Shown piece after piece: positions 31,092-42,175 of a stretch of 64,000 bases of DNA. Origin of the DNA: Muscardinus avellanarius (Eukaryota; Chordata; Mammalia; Rodentia; Gliridae); assembly GCA_963383645.1 (NCBI GenBank), contig OY726561.1, positions 22,834,795 to 22,898,794 of the forward strand, in the 5' to 3' direction. Position numbers and translations under genes: made by a program. The notes under the pieces were generated by a model. That model saw nothing but the letters and a program-made list of their open reading frames with translations, was not told the origin of the DNA and did not search any database. Every line of letters begins with the position of its first letter. The first letter of the stretch is position 1.

Positions 31092-31648
31092 AGGAAGTAG
31101 TAAACTATTAAAATGAACATATTTCTTTGCACAACTTAAAAGTAGTCCTGTCAGGGACTATAAAGTGTGATCAGAATCGTGCGGTACTGTTTCCCATAAT
31201 GCAATAAGACAACTGAATTCATTCTACAAAAAGAGTCATGAGAGGTGAGCTAGACAAGTGGCCCAGGAGAGTTTACAAGATTATACGTGCTTTGTGTAAT
31301 CAGATTTCCCTGAATTCAAAGATTGGTTGGACAGAAATTAACATGATTAAGGGTACACTTATTAAACTGTATAAATTTACTCATTAGTAAATGGGAATAT
31401 AATATTTACTATTTCACTGGTTTAGCATGGAGTCAAAGTACAATAGATGGCTACATAGATATAGATAGATAAATATTTCTAAGAGATATTGTATTATCTC
31501 TAAACGTTTTTTGATTACTTCTACTGCAAGTTATCTCTATTTTCTCTCTGGTTACTTGCAAAACTATTATTTTTCTTTACATTTTAAAAATCTGATTACA
31601 GAATGTGTAGGAGTATTTCATATTTATTACTTTTAAATTTAAAAAATT
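31092..31648. other. AT-rich sequence, nothing recognised
   Basis: Unclassified. Includes a short GATA-rich run near 31455-31470. Confidence 0.5.
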
Positions 31649-31853
31649 TAGCTGGGCGTGGTGGTGCACGCTTGTAATCCCAGCATTCGGGAGGCTGAAA
31701 TGGGAGGATTGCGGTTCGCGGACAGCCTCAGCTACTTAGTGAGGCCCTCTGCAACTTAGTGAGACCCAGTTTCAAGATAAAGAGAAAAAAAAAATAGGGC
31801 AGGAGTTGTAGCTCAGAGGTCAAATGCCCCTTGGTTCCATCCCCAGACCTGAA
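31649..31853 (+). mobile_element. B1-dID SINE, sense
   Basis: agctgggcgtggtggtgcac to ttccatccccagacctg, with an A-rich tail. Confidence 0.94.
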
Positions 31854-31859
31854 AAAAAT

Positions 31860-32275
31860 TTTTTTTAATTTTTTCTACTCTCTTTACCTCTACAGTATTA
31901 ACTATGCTGTTTTTTCTCTATTTCATTGTGATCTCATGTCCCTTAATCTGTCCTATTTCCTTTTCAATATCTTTCCCATATTTCTTTGTCTATAGTTTTG
32001 GTACTATGATTGAACCTATTAAAACAAGTTTTTAAAAATTTGAGCAGTTTGTTTATTTTGTTTTTTATATTTATTCTTTCTTGACTAGTTTAAATGATCA
32101 CTTGAGGTATTTTAAATTTTTATTTCATTCTTTTATTTTCTTTCTTAGCTCTGTACTCATCTTTCTCATTCTAAGTATTTTATCTGTTCCACTACATGTC
32201 TTTTATTTTTCTTTTTATAGTATAATGTTCATTGTTTGCTTTTATTTTAATTCTCCTCTTCATTTATTTTATTTT
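31860..32275. other. T-rich sequence, nothing recognised
   Basis: Pyrimidine-rich. A plus frame of 100 codons (32081-32383) is rich in Phe/Leu/Ser because of T-richness and runs into the next SINE. Confidence 0.5.
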
Positions 32276-32481
32276 ATTTTTTTCGGTATTGAGGATGGAA
32301 AAGAGGGGCATTCTACTTTCAAGCTACACCCACAGCCCTATTTTTTATTCTTTATTTTGAAACAGGGTCTCACTGAGTTGTAAATGGCCTCACTAAGTAG
32401 CTGAGGCTGTCCACAAACCACGATCATCCTGTCTCTGCCTCTCAAATGCTGGGATTACAAGCCTGTACCACCACGCCCAGC
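32276..32481 (-). mobile_element. B1-dID SINE, antisense
   Basis: ttgaggatggaaaagagggg, linker, B1 half to accaccacgcccagct. Confidence 0.93.
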
Positions 32482-33203
32482 TTCCACTTCATTTATTTTA
32501 TTAATGCATTGCAATTATACATCATAGTGAGGTCCAATGAGATAAAAATATATGTGCATACAGCTCTAAGTACCTATAGAGCAATGGAGGGAGACTGGGG
32601 AAGAATATATGGAGAGTAAGTGGGGCTGAGGAAAGAAACAGTTGGAATAATGCTCTACCAATATATGAAGGTATTACTACCAATTTCTCTAACATGTATA
32701 AGGAGAAAGCAAGGAGGAACAATGTGGAATGTGCAGGAAAATACAATTCCATGACTGAAATTATTTTATATGCATATTAACTAAATGTGTATTATAGTTA
32801 ATTACATAATATTAATTGCATATACTATAAATTTAACATTTATTATATAATTTACATGCTTTGATTGTATTAATCTTATGACATCAGAAGCTAGAGTGAT
32901 ACATTGATAACACAGTCTTGGTGCTAGAAATAATACTACATAAAGATATTGTTCTATATTCTTGTATCTATGTAACTACTGGTACTATTTTATTGCAAAA
33001 TACAAAATAATATGAGATCAAATTCACACTTTGACCCTTTTGCACCAGTATTTATTATTTAGTTTTTAATGTAAAATCTGCAAACCCAAAAACAGCAATG
33101 AACTTTAAAATTTATGTAACATTTTTACCTAATAATACTATAATAATTTATGTTTGACTATTTATAAGTATTCTTAATGTCCTTTTATTAATAAAACAAT
33201 ATC
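32482..33203. other. AT-rich sequence; first 280 bp may be an L1 3' end
   Basis: 32500-32760 has purine-rich strings (gagggagactggggaagaat, gaaagcaaggaggaac) of the kind seen in L1 3' UTRs, without a firm match. The rest is AT-rich and unrecognised. Confidence 0.3.
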
Positions 33204-33415
33204 GCTGGGTGTGGTGGCGCATGTTTGTAATCCCCACACTTTGGAGGCGGAGACAGGAGGATCAGGTTCGAAGCCAGCCTTGCTGACTTAAGAGACCCTG
33301 TTTCCAAATAAAAATATAAAAAATAGGTGTCTAGGAGTGCAGCCCGGAGGTAGAAGGGTTTCCAGGAACCCCAGTACCAACAAAAAAATAAAAGTAAATA
33401 AATAAATAAAAATAA
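33204..33415 (+). mobile_element. Young-type B1-dID SINE, sense
   Basis: gctgggtgtggtggcgcatg, aagagaccctgtttccaaat, cagcccggaggtagaagg, tail with AAAT units. Confidence 0.92.
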
Positions 33416-33547
33416 ATAATATAATTTGTAAAATAGTTATTCTTTTATTAAATTTTTATGGTAATAATTATTGTAGTTAGGCAATGGGAGAACTGTCATC
33501 CCCAAACACAGGGGAAGGAATTGAGAATCAGAAATCAGGTAAATCAT

Positions 33548-33892
33548 GCCAGGCATGGACATGGTGGTGCACATCTATAATTTCAATACATGGGAAACAG
33601 AGACAGGAAGATCGTATTTTTGAAGTCAGCCTTAGCAATTAAAGGAAGCTTTCAGCAACCTAGTGAGACCTTATTTCTAAAATAAGTACGTAAGGGGGGG
33701 TGGGAATTGGCTCGGACCACCCTCCCCCCATGCCAGAATGGCGTGGGGCTGTAACTATCTTCTGTATTTCTATCTTTTTAATAAACTTATTTAAATCTTC
33801 AAAATAAATAAATAAATAAATAAATAAATATGTAAATAAAAAGGTATAGCTCAGAGGTAAAATGTCCTTGGGTTCAATCCTTGGAACCAAAG
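33548..33892 (+). mobile_element. Older B1-dID SINE, sense, split by a short retrocopy
   Basis: The B1 half occupies 33548-33693 (gccaggcatggacatggt to ttatttctaaaataag). The ID half resumes at 33836-33892 (aggtatagctcagaggtaaa, gggttcaatccttggaacc). Confidence 0.88.
33694..33822 (+). mobile_element. Short retrocopy of an unknown transcript 3' end
   Basis: About 105 bp of unrelated sequence ending in AATAAA and, 14 bp on, an (AAAT)n tail. It is flanked by aataagtacgtaa (33681-33693) and aataaatatgtaa (33823-33835), a 13-bp duplication with two differences. Reads as a 5'-truncated, L1-mobilised RNA that landed in the linker of a SINE. Confidence 0.75.
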
Positions 33893-34924
33893 GAAAATAA
33901 TGAAATCAGTAATGGAACTTCTTATTCTATTTCAATATCATCTCTATTATACCTTTTATTTTAATAAAATTGATGTATATGTTCATGGCCCTATTTTAAT
34001 AAAGCAATACTGGTTCTAATTCACTATGCAATAGGGTCAATCAGCCATTACAAGTATGGACTACCCTAATAGAAATTGCTTTTTATAATTTTTAACAATA
34101 TAAGCTGATTCCCAGAACTGTGACTCGTTTCTCATAAAGGATATTTCATTGACACACTAATGTCCTCTCTTTTGGTGCGCTTTTCTTTTGAGGCTTTTGG
34201 CTTTAATTTTTCTTTTTTATAGACATGTAGTTCTTATAAAAATAAATTATTTCAACATGCATAAGTCTTCAGAGTACTGGTATAGTTTGTCTTCCTTATA
34301 TTAAATTCTTTAATAACTAAATGTAAAAGACATCAAAATTTTGGCTTTAGCTTTTTCGTGTATTTTAATGTTTTCTCTTTATTCCTATAAAAGAGAATTA
34401 CTGATAGCTAGTCAAGCATAACCATCTTGACAGTGAGATAGCAGTAAAATCTCCTAGTGAAAAAACTGCAAAAAAACCGATCTTATTTTAGACAGAAATC
34501 AAAGAAAATGAGGCAAATTCTGAATATCAACATTTCAAAGGCCACAAGCATCTACCCTCTCCCTACCTATCACCTATTGCCAACCTGGAATATGTCAGTG
34601 ATAATAGCAAACACTTTTTCCATATCATCAATAGTTTATTTCTTATTCTTGCCATCCCACTCTAGGTTCTGTGGTTCTAGATTGAACAGAAATGGAAATA
34701 AAGAGCTTTGTTTTTTCTCCTTTACTATCAATTTAAAGTAAGAGCTTTTCATATTTCATTAACAGAGATATTTTCTCTAGACATTTTGGCCTTTTTACTC
34801 ATAAAATTTGAACAAAATCTCTGAATTACTGAAGTTAGGTTTCTTTAATTTGATTTGGCTTTCTTTACCAAATTTTTGTAGTTTGGAAGATTTAAACTCC
34901 AGGTATACCTTTCTAATAGAGATA

Positions 34925-35018
34925 AGCTTAGTCAGAGAGAGTGAAATATTTCTTGAGACACGAAGTGAGATGAAATAACAATTATAGATTTTCCTAGAAA
35001 TGACTGAAAACCAATTAG
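34925..35018 (+). repeat. Diverged direct duplication, copy 1
   Basis: agcttagtcagagagagtga to atgactgaaaaccaattagg is similar to 35628-35712 (tgcttagtcagaaaaaataa to atgactgaaaaataataagg). Confidence 0.65.
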
Positions 35019-35022
35019 GAAT

Positions 35023-35056
35023 CACACACACACTTACACATACACACATGTGTGTG
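35023..35056. repeat. CA/GT-rich palindromic microsatellite
   Basis: Imperfect (CA)n with TACA breaks that ends acacacatgtgtgtgat, so the last part is self-complementary. Confidence 0.85.
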
Positions 35057-35627
35057 ATTTTAAATCCTATGCAATATTTTGTATCACAGATAAAATTAAT
35101 TTAGATTTACCCATATATTTGTAAGACCTTCAAAATTGCTAACATATATATTTAATCTTTGTAACTTTTTTCACCTTCAATTTCTATTATTAGTTTCTAT
35201 TAGTGGAATGAATTCTTTTTGAAATTTTCTGTAATAGTCATTTTTGGTAGTGATTGTAACTTGGTTTGCTCATCTAAAACATTTTTATATGTCTCATTTC
35301 TTGAAAATTTTTTTCTACTGGTGGATAGTTTTTTTAGCTTTTATTTTGTGTTTTATTTATTTTCTATTTGTTTATTATTGTGTTGGTTTGTTTGTCATAC
35401 ATGTAATTCTAAAAATGATTGGCACAGATCATGGGTTTCTTTAATAAATCGACTATGAATTCACTCATCAGATTGTTGTCTTTCATTGGAGATCATTTAT
35501 CTTCCTTCTTTCTCTCCCTCTGGTTTTTAATTTTTGTGGGTTTTTTGTCTTTGAAGTTTCACTATGTAGTGTATTGGAGTCATTTGTTTTTATTCATAAC
35601 ATTTGGACATGTGTACTTCCTATATTG

Positions 35628-35712
35628 CTTAGTCAGAAAAAATAAAATCTCTAAAACACAAAATGAGATTAAAATAACAAGGTTTATCTAGCAATGACTG
35701 AAAAATAATAAG
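35628..35712 (+). repeat. Diverged direct duplication, copy 2
   Basis: Second copy of 34925-35018, about 700 bp downstream in the same orientation. Confidence 0.65.
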
Positions 35713-36495
35713 GCATTTCCGAGACATTTCTCATAATTTTATTAATTACAATGCCTTAGGATACTTTTCAACTTGTTCTCATTTTGAGTTACACTGTTTT
35801 ATTTTATACGCTTGTTTGTCTTTTATTTTGTTCAGAACATTGAATTCGGATAATCATTTACACTAGTAATTTGATACCTAAGATGTCATTACTCTACTTC
35901 AGCGATTTTCATTTTCTTCTACAAAACCCAGTTAATATTAGCAGCATAGAACTATGATGTATTGTTTCCAGGTATCCTAGAAGACATGCTGAGGAAAAAT
36001 CAACACATATGTTCTCACTGCAGAGGAATTTTGTCTTTGCCCAGAGCTGGATGTATTTCATCATGTTCTCAATCTTTGGTAATTTTTGGAATCTAATGTT
36101 AGTTACTTTATCTTTTCAAGTTAACTTGAATGCAAAGCTATGTATTTCATAAATTTGCAAGAACAAACATATTTCAATTGGTTCAGCACATGCAACTCCA
36201 GCCCAGGTAAGTGGTAACTATCAAGCTCTCAAATATGGCTGACTGAATTTCAATTAATTTTTTTCTATTCCTGATGTACTTTAATTTTAATTTGTCATAT
36301 CATCAAATAAAGAATGTATATTTTCACTGTTTGATATCAACATAAAAATATTTGATATCAGTGATTAAAATACTGATTGATAAATTGTTGTTTACTTTTC
36401 TCCAAATGCCAGTGATTCTGCAAATTGTCTTAAGATTATGTGGAGGTCCACGTGAACAGTTTAGTAGCATCACCAGCCTAATATGGACCTAGAGT

Positions 36496-36720
36496 CTCCA
36501 GGCATGGTGGTTCAGCCTTCTAATTCCAGGATTTGGGAGGCTGAGACAGGAGGATCACAGTTTGTGGGCAGCCTTAGCTATGTAATGAGGCCCTTTGCAA
36601 TTTAGTGATACCCTGTTTCAAAATAAAGAATAAAAAAAATAGGGTTGGCAGTGTAGGTATGTAGGTTAGAGGAAGAATGTCCCTGGGTTCCATCCTTAGT
36701 ACCACCAAAAAAAAAAAAAG
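36496..36720 (+). mobile_element. B1-dID SINE, sense
   Basis: ccaggcatggtggttcagcc, linker, ID half with gttagaggaagaatgtccct, pure A tail at 36706-36718. Confidence 0.92.
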
Positions 36721-37130
36721 AACCTAGGGATTGATAATTAAAGTTTAAAAATAATATATATGAATGTTTTATATTATATAATTATAGATAAATTTGTTAT
36801 GTGTTTTAAATTTTAGCAAAATATATTTAATACTTTTCATATTTTCATTAATTACTGATTAATCATAAAAATGTTTTAATTTTTAGAAAATCATTGAGAG
36901 ATACCATCATGGAAAGAATGATTGGCAAGCGCTCTGAGTATACAGCTTGTCTAGGGATACCATTTTTGAAGCATCCTTTCTTCATGAGTTACTAGAAACT
37001 GCAAATTCTTTAATTCTATATAATTGCTAACTTTTATTGTTACTGTTACCATTTTCAGTAAATTATTTTATGCTATATGAACAAGAAAAAGAATAAAAAA
37101 TTAAAAGTTCTAAGAAAAAGTCAGTATGTT
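36721..37130. other. AT-rich sequence, nothing recognised
   Basis: No repeat recognised. Confidence 0.5.
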
Positions 37131-37135
37131 TATTT

Positions 37136-37341
37136 ATTTTTTTCCTAGGTCTGGAGATGGAACCCAGGGGCATTCAATCTCGAATATACTCCCAGCCCTA
37201 TTTTTTATTCTTTATTTTGAAACCAGGTCTCACTGAGCTGCAAAGGGCCTCACTAAGTAGCTGAGGCTGTCATCGAACTGTGATCCTCCAGTCTCAGCCT
37301 CCCAAATGCTGGGATTACAAGTGTGCGCCACTATGCTCAGT
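37136..37341 (-). mobile_element. B1-dID SINE, antisense
   Basis: ctggagatggaacccagggg, linker, B1 half to gccactatgctcagtt. Flanked by cagtatgttta (about 37122-37132) and cagtaggttta (37343-37353), one mismatch. Confidence 0.93.
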
Positions 37342-37554
37342 TTCAGTAGGTTTATTTTTATGTCTAATAACAATTATATCTTCAGTCTAAATTTAAGTAT
37401 TATGGTGAACGGGAATGAACAGAGGGAATTAAATTTAAAAACAAATGCCATTTCTGTTAGCAATAAAAATGAAATAATTAAATATCAATGTAAATATTTT
37501 CTAAATTATATTAGAAAAGTATATCTCTGATTAAATAAACCACAGGAATAAATA

Positions 37555-38347
37555 AATGCTGAGGTATTTGAAGTTCATGGATATGATGACTTACTATCAC
37601 CAAGATGTCAGTTCTAAACATGATTGCAATCCCAATAAAAATCTTGGAAAATTATTTTGTGGATGTCATGTATCTGATTTTAAATTTCAAATGGAGATAT
37701 CCAGCACATTATTGAAGAAAAATCTCATAAGGATGACACTAACCAGATTCAAGACTTACTATAAAACCTCAGTAACAAAGATAGTGAGGTATTAGGCAAA
37801 AATGAGCACAAATAGGTCATTGAAACAGAAGGCAAAATAATGAAGCAAAGATAATCTCTTCAACAAATGATTGTGAAATAGGAACCCATCTAAATGCAAA
37901 GATAAATCTAAATAACAACCTATGCACCTTGCAAAATTTAGGAAAAATAGATTATAGGACTAAGTATGAAATTAAAATATATAACATTTCTAGAAGATAA
38001 CATAAGACAAAACTTAGATGACTATGGGTATATCAACGATTTTTTTTTTTTTTTTTGCGGGTCTGGGGATCGAACTCAGGGGCATTCAAAATCGAGCTAT
38101 ACCCCCTGCCCTATTTTTGTATTCTTTATTTTGAAACAGGGTCTCACTGAGTTGTAGAAGGCCTCAGTAAGTAGTTGAGGCTGCCTGCGAACCGCGATCC
38201 TCCAGTCTCAGCCTCCCAAATGCTGGGATAACAAGCGTGCACCACCTCGCCCGGCATCAATCTCATCAATGATTATTTTAAAACTACATCAAACAAATGA
38301 CCCATGAAAGATAATTTATAAGCTGTACTTTATTAAATTTAAATGGA
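37555..38347 (+). mobile_element. Old L1 ORF2 fragment, sense, split by a SINE
   Basis: Landmarks in L1 ORF2 order: gttcatggatatgatgac, caatcccaataaaaatctt, actataaaacctcagtaac, tctagaagataacataagac, atgactatgggtatatcaa, then after the SINE aatttataagctgtact. Highly mutated. Confidence 0.8.
38041..38256 (-). mobile_element. B1-dID SINE, antisense, inside L1
   Basis: Poly(T), cgggtctggggatcgaactc, linker, B1 half to accacctcgcccggc. L1 sequence continues on both sides. Confidence 0.94.
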
Positions 38348-38560
38348 ATAGCAGGACGTGGGATCTCACGCTTGTAATCCCAACTTTCAGGAGACTGAAA
38401 CTGGAGGATTGCAGTTCATGGACAGCCTCAGCTACTTAGTGAGGCCCTCAGCAACTTAGTGAGACCCTGTTTCAAAATAAAGAATAATAAAAAAAAAATA
38501 GGGCAGAGGTGTAGCTCAGAGGTAGAATGCCCTGAGTTCCATCCCCAGACCCACAAAAAT
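38348..38560 (+). mobile_element. B1-dID SINE, sense
   Basis: agcaggacgtgggatctcac, tttcaaaataaagaataata, gtgtagctcagaggtagaat, ttccatccccagacccac. Confidence 0.93.
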
Positions 38561-38621
38561 AATTTAGTGTAATAATGATGATTAATAGATTGCATTTATA
38601 TATATTTAATACACAATTGGG

Positions 38622-38861
38622 ATGATTTTCTGGTAGTGGGGACTGAACTCAGGGCCATCATAGTACTGAAATACACCCCCACTCACCCTGTCTCCCTTTT
38701 ATTAAAGCAGAGTTTCTCAAAGTTGTGGAGACTGCCTTTGAAATTGTGATCCTCCTTCTCAATATCCCAAATTACAAGTCTACAAGTATCCAAGGTACAA
38801 GGTACATGCACCCAAGTTAAAACTATTCAAGGTTAGAAGTACACATCACCACACCCGGCCA
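38622..38861 (-). mobile_element. Older B1-dID SINE, antisense, with internal duplication
   Basis: tagtggggactgaactcagg, linker tattaaagcagagtttct, and B1 end acatcaccacacccggcc. The part at 38785-38840 has extra tandem-like text (caaggtacaaggtacatg). Confidence 0.8.
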
Positions 38862-38932
38862 CATAAATTGGGCTTTTGATGTATTTCTATAATGTAAGTT
38901 ATTTTGTATTACTTCATATTGTATTATTTTCT

Positions 38933-39151
38933 TTTTTTTTTTTTTTTTTTTTTGGTGGTACTGGGGGTGGAACCCAGAGGCTTTCTACCTCCGGGCTATA
39001 CTCCCAGACCTTTTTCTTTTTTTGGAAACAGGGTCTCACTAAGTTGCTGAGAGCCTCACTAAGTAGCTGAGGCTGGCTTCGAACCCGTGTGATCCTCCTG
39101 TCTCAGCCTCCCAAGCGCGGGGATTACAAGCATGCGCCACCACGCCCGGCC
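38933..39151 (-). mobile_element. Young-type B1-dID SINE, antisense, long target duplication
   Basis: Poly(T), ggtactgggggtggaaccca to accacgcccggcc. A perfect 23-bp duplication lies at 38910-38932 and 39152-39174, longer than usual for L1-driven retroposition. Confidence 0.95.
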
Positions 39152-39174
39152 TACTTCATATTGTATTATTTTCT

Positions 39175-39450
39175 ATCGTTTTGTTTTCTAAATACTGATT
39201 GTATTAGGTTATGCTCTCTTTCTCTTTTACTCAGTATACCTGATGTCAGGCTACAGGATTTCTTCCAGTTAGTAACATACAGTATTTTATTGTTCCAAAG
39301 TAATATCTACTCTATTTTGCACCCCATTTTATTTTTATGATAGCATGTGTCAAAGATGTGTTCATTTAGAACACTTATTAAAAAGCATAAAATATATTGA
39401 TACAGAAGTCATATTATTCATAGTTTAATACAAATCATAATGACATATTT
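39175..39450. other. AT-rich sequence, nothing recognised
   Basis: No repeat recognised. Confidence 0.45.
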
Positions 39451-39454
39451 TTCA

Positions 39455-39892
39455 GCACCTTTTTAAATTTTTTGTATTGGTACATTGTAGTTGTACATCT
39501 TTATGGAGTAAAGATGGTGGAGGCATACATGCACACATCATTCATTTAGCCCTTCCTGGTTCCCACCCTATTCCATCCTTCTCCCTCCTTAGTGACTGAT
39601 TATGATATGTTTGTGAATGTACATCTTGTACATTAGGAAGTTCCCCTCTTACCCTCTTCCATCCCCTTCAGTTAGGTGTTTTTATTTGCTCATCTACAGT
39701 TTCTCCTTCTTGGTCTATAGTTCCTCTTATGACCCATTTTCTCCCTAGCTTCTGCATATTAAAGAGAGCATTTGATTTCTTATTTTTAGTGACTGACTAA
39801 TCTCACTTAACTACTGTTCTCTAGTTCTAACCATTTTCCTGTAATGACTTAATTTTGTTCTTTATGGCTGAGTAAAATTTCATTTATTAAAT
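39455..39892 (-). mobile_element. L1 3' end, antisense, old
   Basis: tacattgtagttgtacatct followed by ctccttcttgg-type pyrimidine strings and then atttctta...gactaatctcacttaac, ttctttatggctgagtaaaa. Read on the minus strand, this is the ORF2 C-terminal region followed by a purine-rich 3' UTR. Confidence 0.65.
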
Positions 39893-40074
39893 TTATTTAT
39901 TTATTTATTTATATTTCACTACTCTGGATGGAACCCAGGGGCTTTATACCTCTGAGTTATATTCCCAGCACTATTTTTTATTCTTTATTCACTAAGTAGC
40001 TGAAGCTGGACAGGAACCTACGATTCTCCTGTCCCAAGTACTGGGATTACAAGTGTTCACCACCACACTTGGCT
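39893..40074 (-). mobile_element. B1-dID SINE, antisense, (ATTT)n tail
   Basis: (ATTT)n, ctggatggaacccagggg, linker, B1 half to ccaccacacttggct. Some internal loss at the linker/B1 junction. Confidence 0.9.
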
Positions 40075-40471
40075 TTTTCAGCATCTTTCTATTTGATATT
40101 GTTTCTGAATAGTAAATAAGAACTATGTATTTTAAATTATTTAATGTTTATTTTTAACATGCTTTAATTGGTTCATGATAGCCTCACATCAAAATGTAAA
40201 TCATGTAGAAATTGACATACACGCATACAGCAGTGTTTAAAACCACAGAGGTTACAAATCAATAAAAATTATAATACAACCAAAGTGTATTGTCATAAGG
40301 ATCAACAATGAAGCATGATATTTCAGAATAATTTAGTTGGATGGAAGAAAATGAAATAAAATTACATGTATAATACTGAAAAATAGCATAGTTTTTCAAA
40401 AGAGAGTTTTAGAGTTGATTAATGTTTCAGGTACTACAACTGAAATGAGAGATGGTAAATAATATAACCGT
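40075..40471. other. AT-rich sequence, nothing recognised
   Basis: No repeat recognised. Confidence 0.45.
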
Positions 40472-40740
40472 CTAGCTGGATGAGGTGGTGTATGCCGGAA
40501 ACCCCAGTACTTGGGAAGATGAGACAAAAGAACAGCAGATTTTAAAGCCAGACTCAACAACTAAGCAAGGCTTTCAGCAAATTAGCAAGAACTTGTTTCT
40601 GAATTTAAAAAAAAGGGGGGGGTGGGGGTGTAGTTGGATATAGAATACCCCTGAGTGCAATCCCCAGTACCACACACAATAAACAAAAACTCACTGAACA
40701 ACAACAAAAACCACCACAACCAAGAACAACAACAACAAAA
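40472..40740 (+). mobile_element. Older B1-dID SINE, sense, with (CAA)n-like tail
   Basis: agctggatgaggtggtgtat, linker, G-rich joint ggggggtgggggtgtag, ID half to caatccccagtaccacaca, then a CAA-rich tail to 40740. Confidence 0.88.
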
Positions 40741-41417
40741 TCAGCCTTACTGATATTTGAAAATCATGTCATTTAAAAGTGAAGCTAGGATAAAATGTAA
40801 TGTAGAAAAAAAAAAGTCAACCCTAGAGATAAGGCATTGAAATTTGCTTCTATATACAACAGAGACCACTGTATCTTTGTGATCAAATGACCAAAACAAT
40901 AATTTATTTGTCTGTGAGGGTTTAACTGAGTAAGAAAGATGGAAAATCAGAAAGTCTGGAGGCTACACAACTAGTCAAGAAGCTCTGCAATAGATCAAGG
41001 ACGAGCTAACACAGCTTCTACCACATTCACGTGAACAGAAAAATTCTTTCAAGTAGTACTGGGAAAAAAATGTTTTGAAGGCTTGTAGTCTAAATTTAGA
41101 ATGCAATTGCTTGCAAGAACTTCCTATTTTAAAGTAGAGGTCAAACACACTGGCACATAAACAAAACACAGCTTGCAGATGTTTTGTTTGGTTTGCACAC
41201 TGCCAGGAAAAAATGAATATTTAAAAATAAATATAATCTTTCTAGTTCATTAACATGTCAACTTTAAATTGTTCTATTTTTGTCTAGTTTATAACATAAT
41301 TTATTCAGTGAGTTTTACTCTATTTAATTAAATCAGAATCATTCTTATTTTTTCTTTCCAACCCTACAAAACTTTTTTATAAATAATAAAACCCTACAAG
41401 TCTCACTGTAAAATAAT
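40741..41417. other. AT-rich sequence, nothing recognised
   Basis: A minus frame of 64 codons (40975-41169) has no motif. No repeat recognised. Confidence 0.45.
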
Positions 41418-41420
41418 AAC

Positions 41421-41459
<39 letters not shown>

Positions 41460-41656
41460 ATTTTTTACTGGGGATTGAACCCAGAAGCAGTCTACTTCTG
41501 AAGTAACACTCTATCATTTTACAACTTTTATTTTGAAACAGTCTTGTTAAGCTGCAAAAGATCTCGCTACATTACAGAGGTGGGTCTCAAAACTGTGATC
41601 CTCCTGTCTCAGCTTCCCAGATACTGGGATTATACATATGTAGCACCATACAGGGT
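41421..41656 (-). mobile_element. B1-dID SINE, antisense, with (GTT)n tail
   Basis: (GTT)n at 41421-41459, ctggggattgaacccagaag, linker, B1 half to tagcaccatacaggg. Confidence 0.9.
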
Positions 41657-41699
41657 TAATTTTAATTATTTTTAATTATTTCTAAGTTCAAAATATTAT

Positions 41700-42175
41700 T
41701 GTCATCTATAAAGAAATTACAAAGATTGGTATTTTTTTAATAATTGGTATTATCAGCTTTTTGGAGAGTAAGTTATTCTTAGAAGTATGTAATAGTATCT
41801 CACTGCTATTTTAATTTGTATGTCCCAAGAGAAATTTATATTGAATATAATTTAATACACCTATTTGGTATTTGTTTATCCACTGGCTTAGATATCTCCT
41901 CTGACATTTGGCTCATTTTTTAATTGAGTTGCTTTATGTTGTGAGTTATTAATGTAATTTTGAATCAAGCTCTTTATTCATAATGTGACCCGATAATTTT
42001 TTCTCCAGTTTGCCCTTTGCCTTTCTATTCTACAAATATCATTTGCAGAATAAAAGCACTTTATTTTGAAAATACATATGTCTTAAGAACGTAAAAGAAA
42101 AAACTTAATCTCAGTTCTTAAAATAAAGATATTTTCATTTCAGATATTAAAGTATTTTTTCATTTGTTCACCTAT
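41700..42175 (-). mobile_element. Old L1 ORF2 fragment, antisense
   Basis: tagtatctcactgctatttt, tgacatttggctcattttt, aattgagttgctttatgttg, tttctccagtttgccctt follow the minus-strand order of the L1 ORF2 C-terminal third in old L1 families. Confidence 0.75.

Larger units (their letters stand above)
33893..36495. other. Repeat-poor AT-rich stretch
   Basis: About 2.6 kb without recognised SINE, L1 or LTR, apart from the internal duplication listed separately. Plus frames of 79-94 codons between 34457 and 35691 have no motif and arise in T-rich or A-rich sequence. Confidence 0.45.

Noticed and set aside
32081..32383. 100-codon plus frame rich in Phe, Leu and Ser
   Set aside because: Arises from T-rich sequence and ends inside a SINE.
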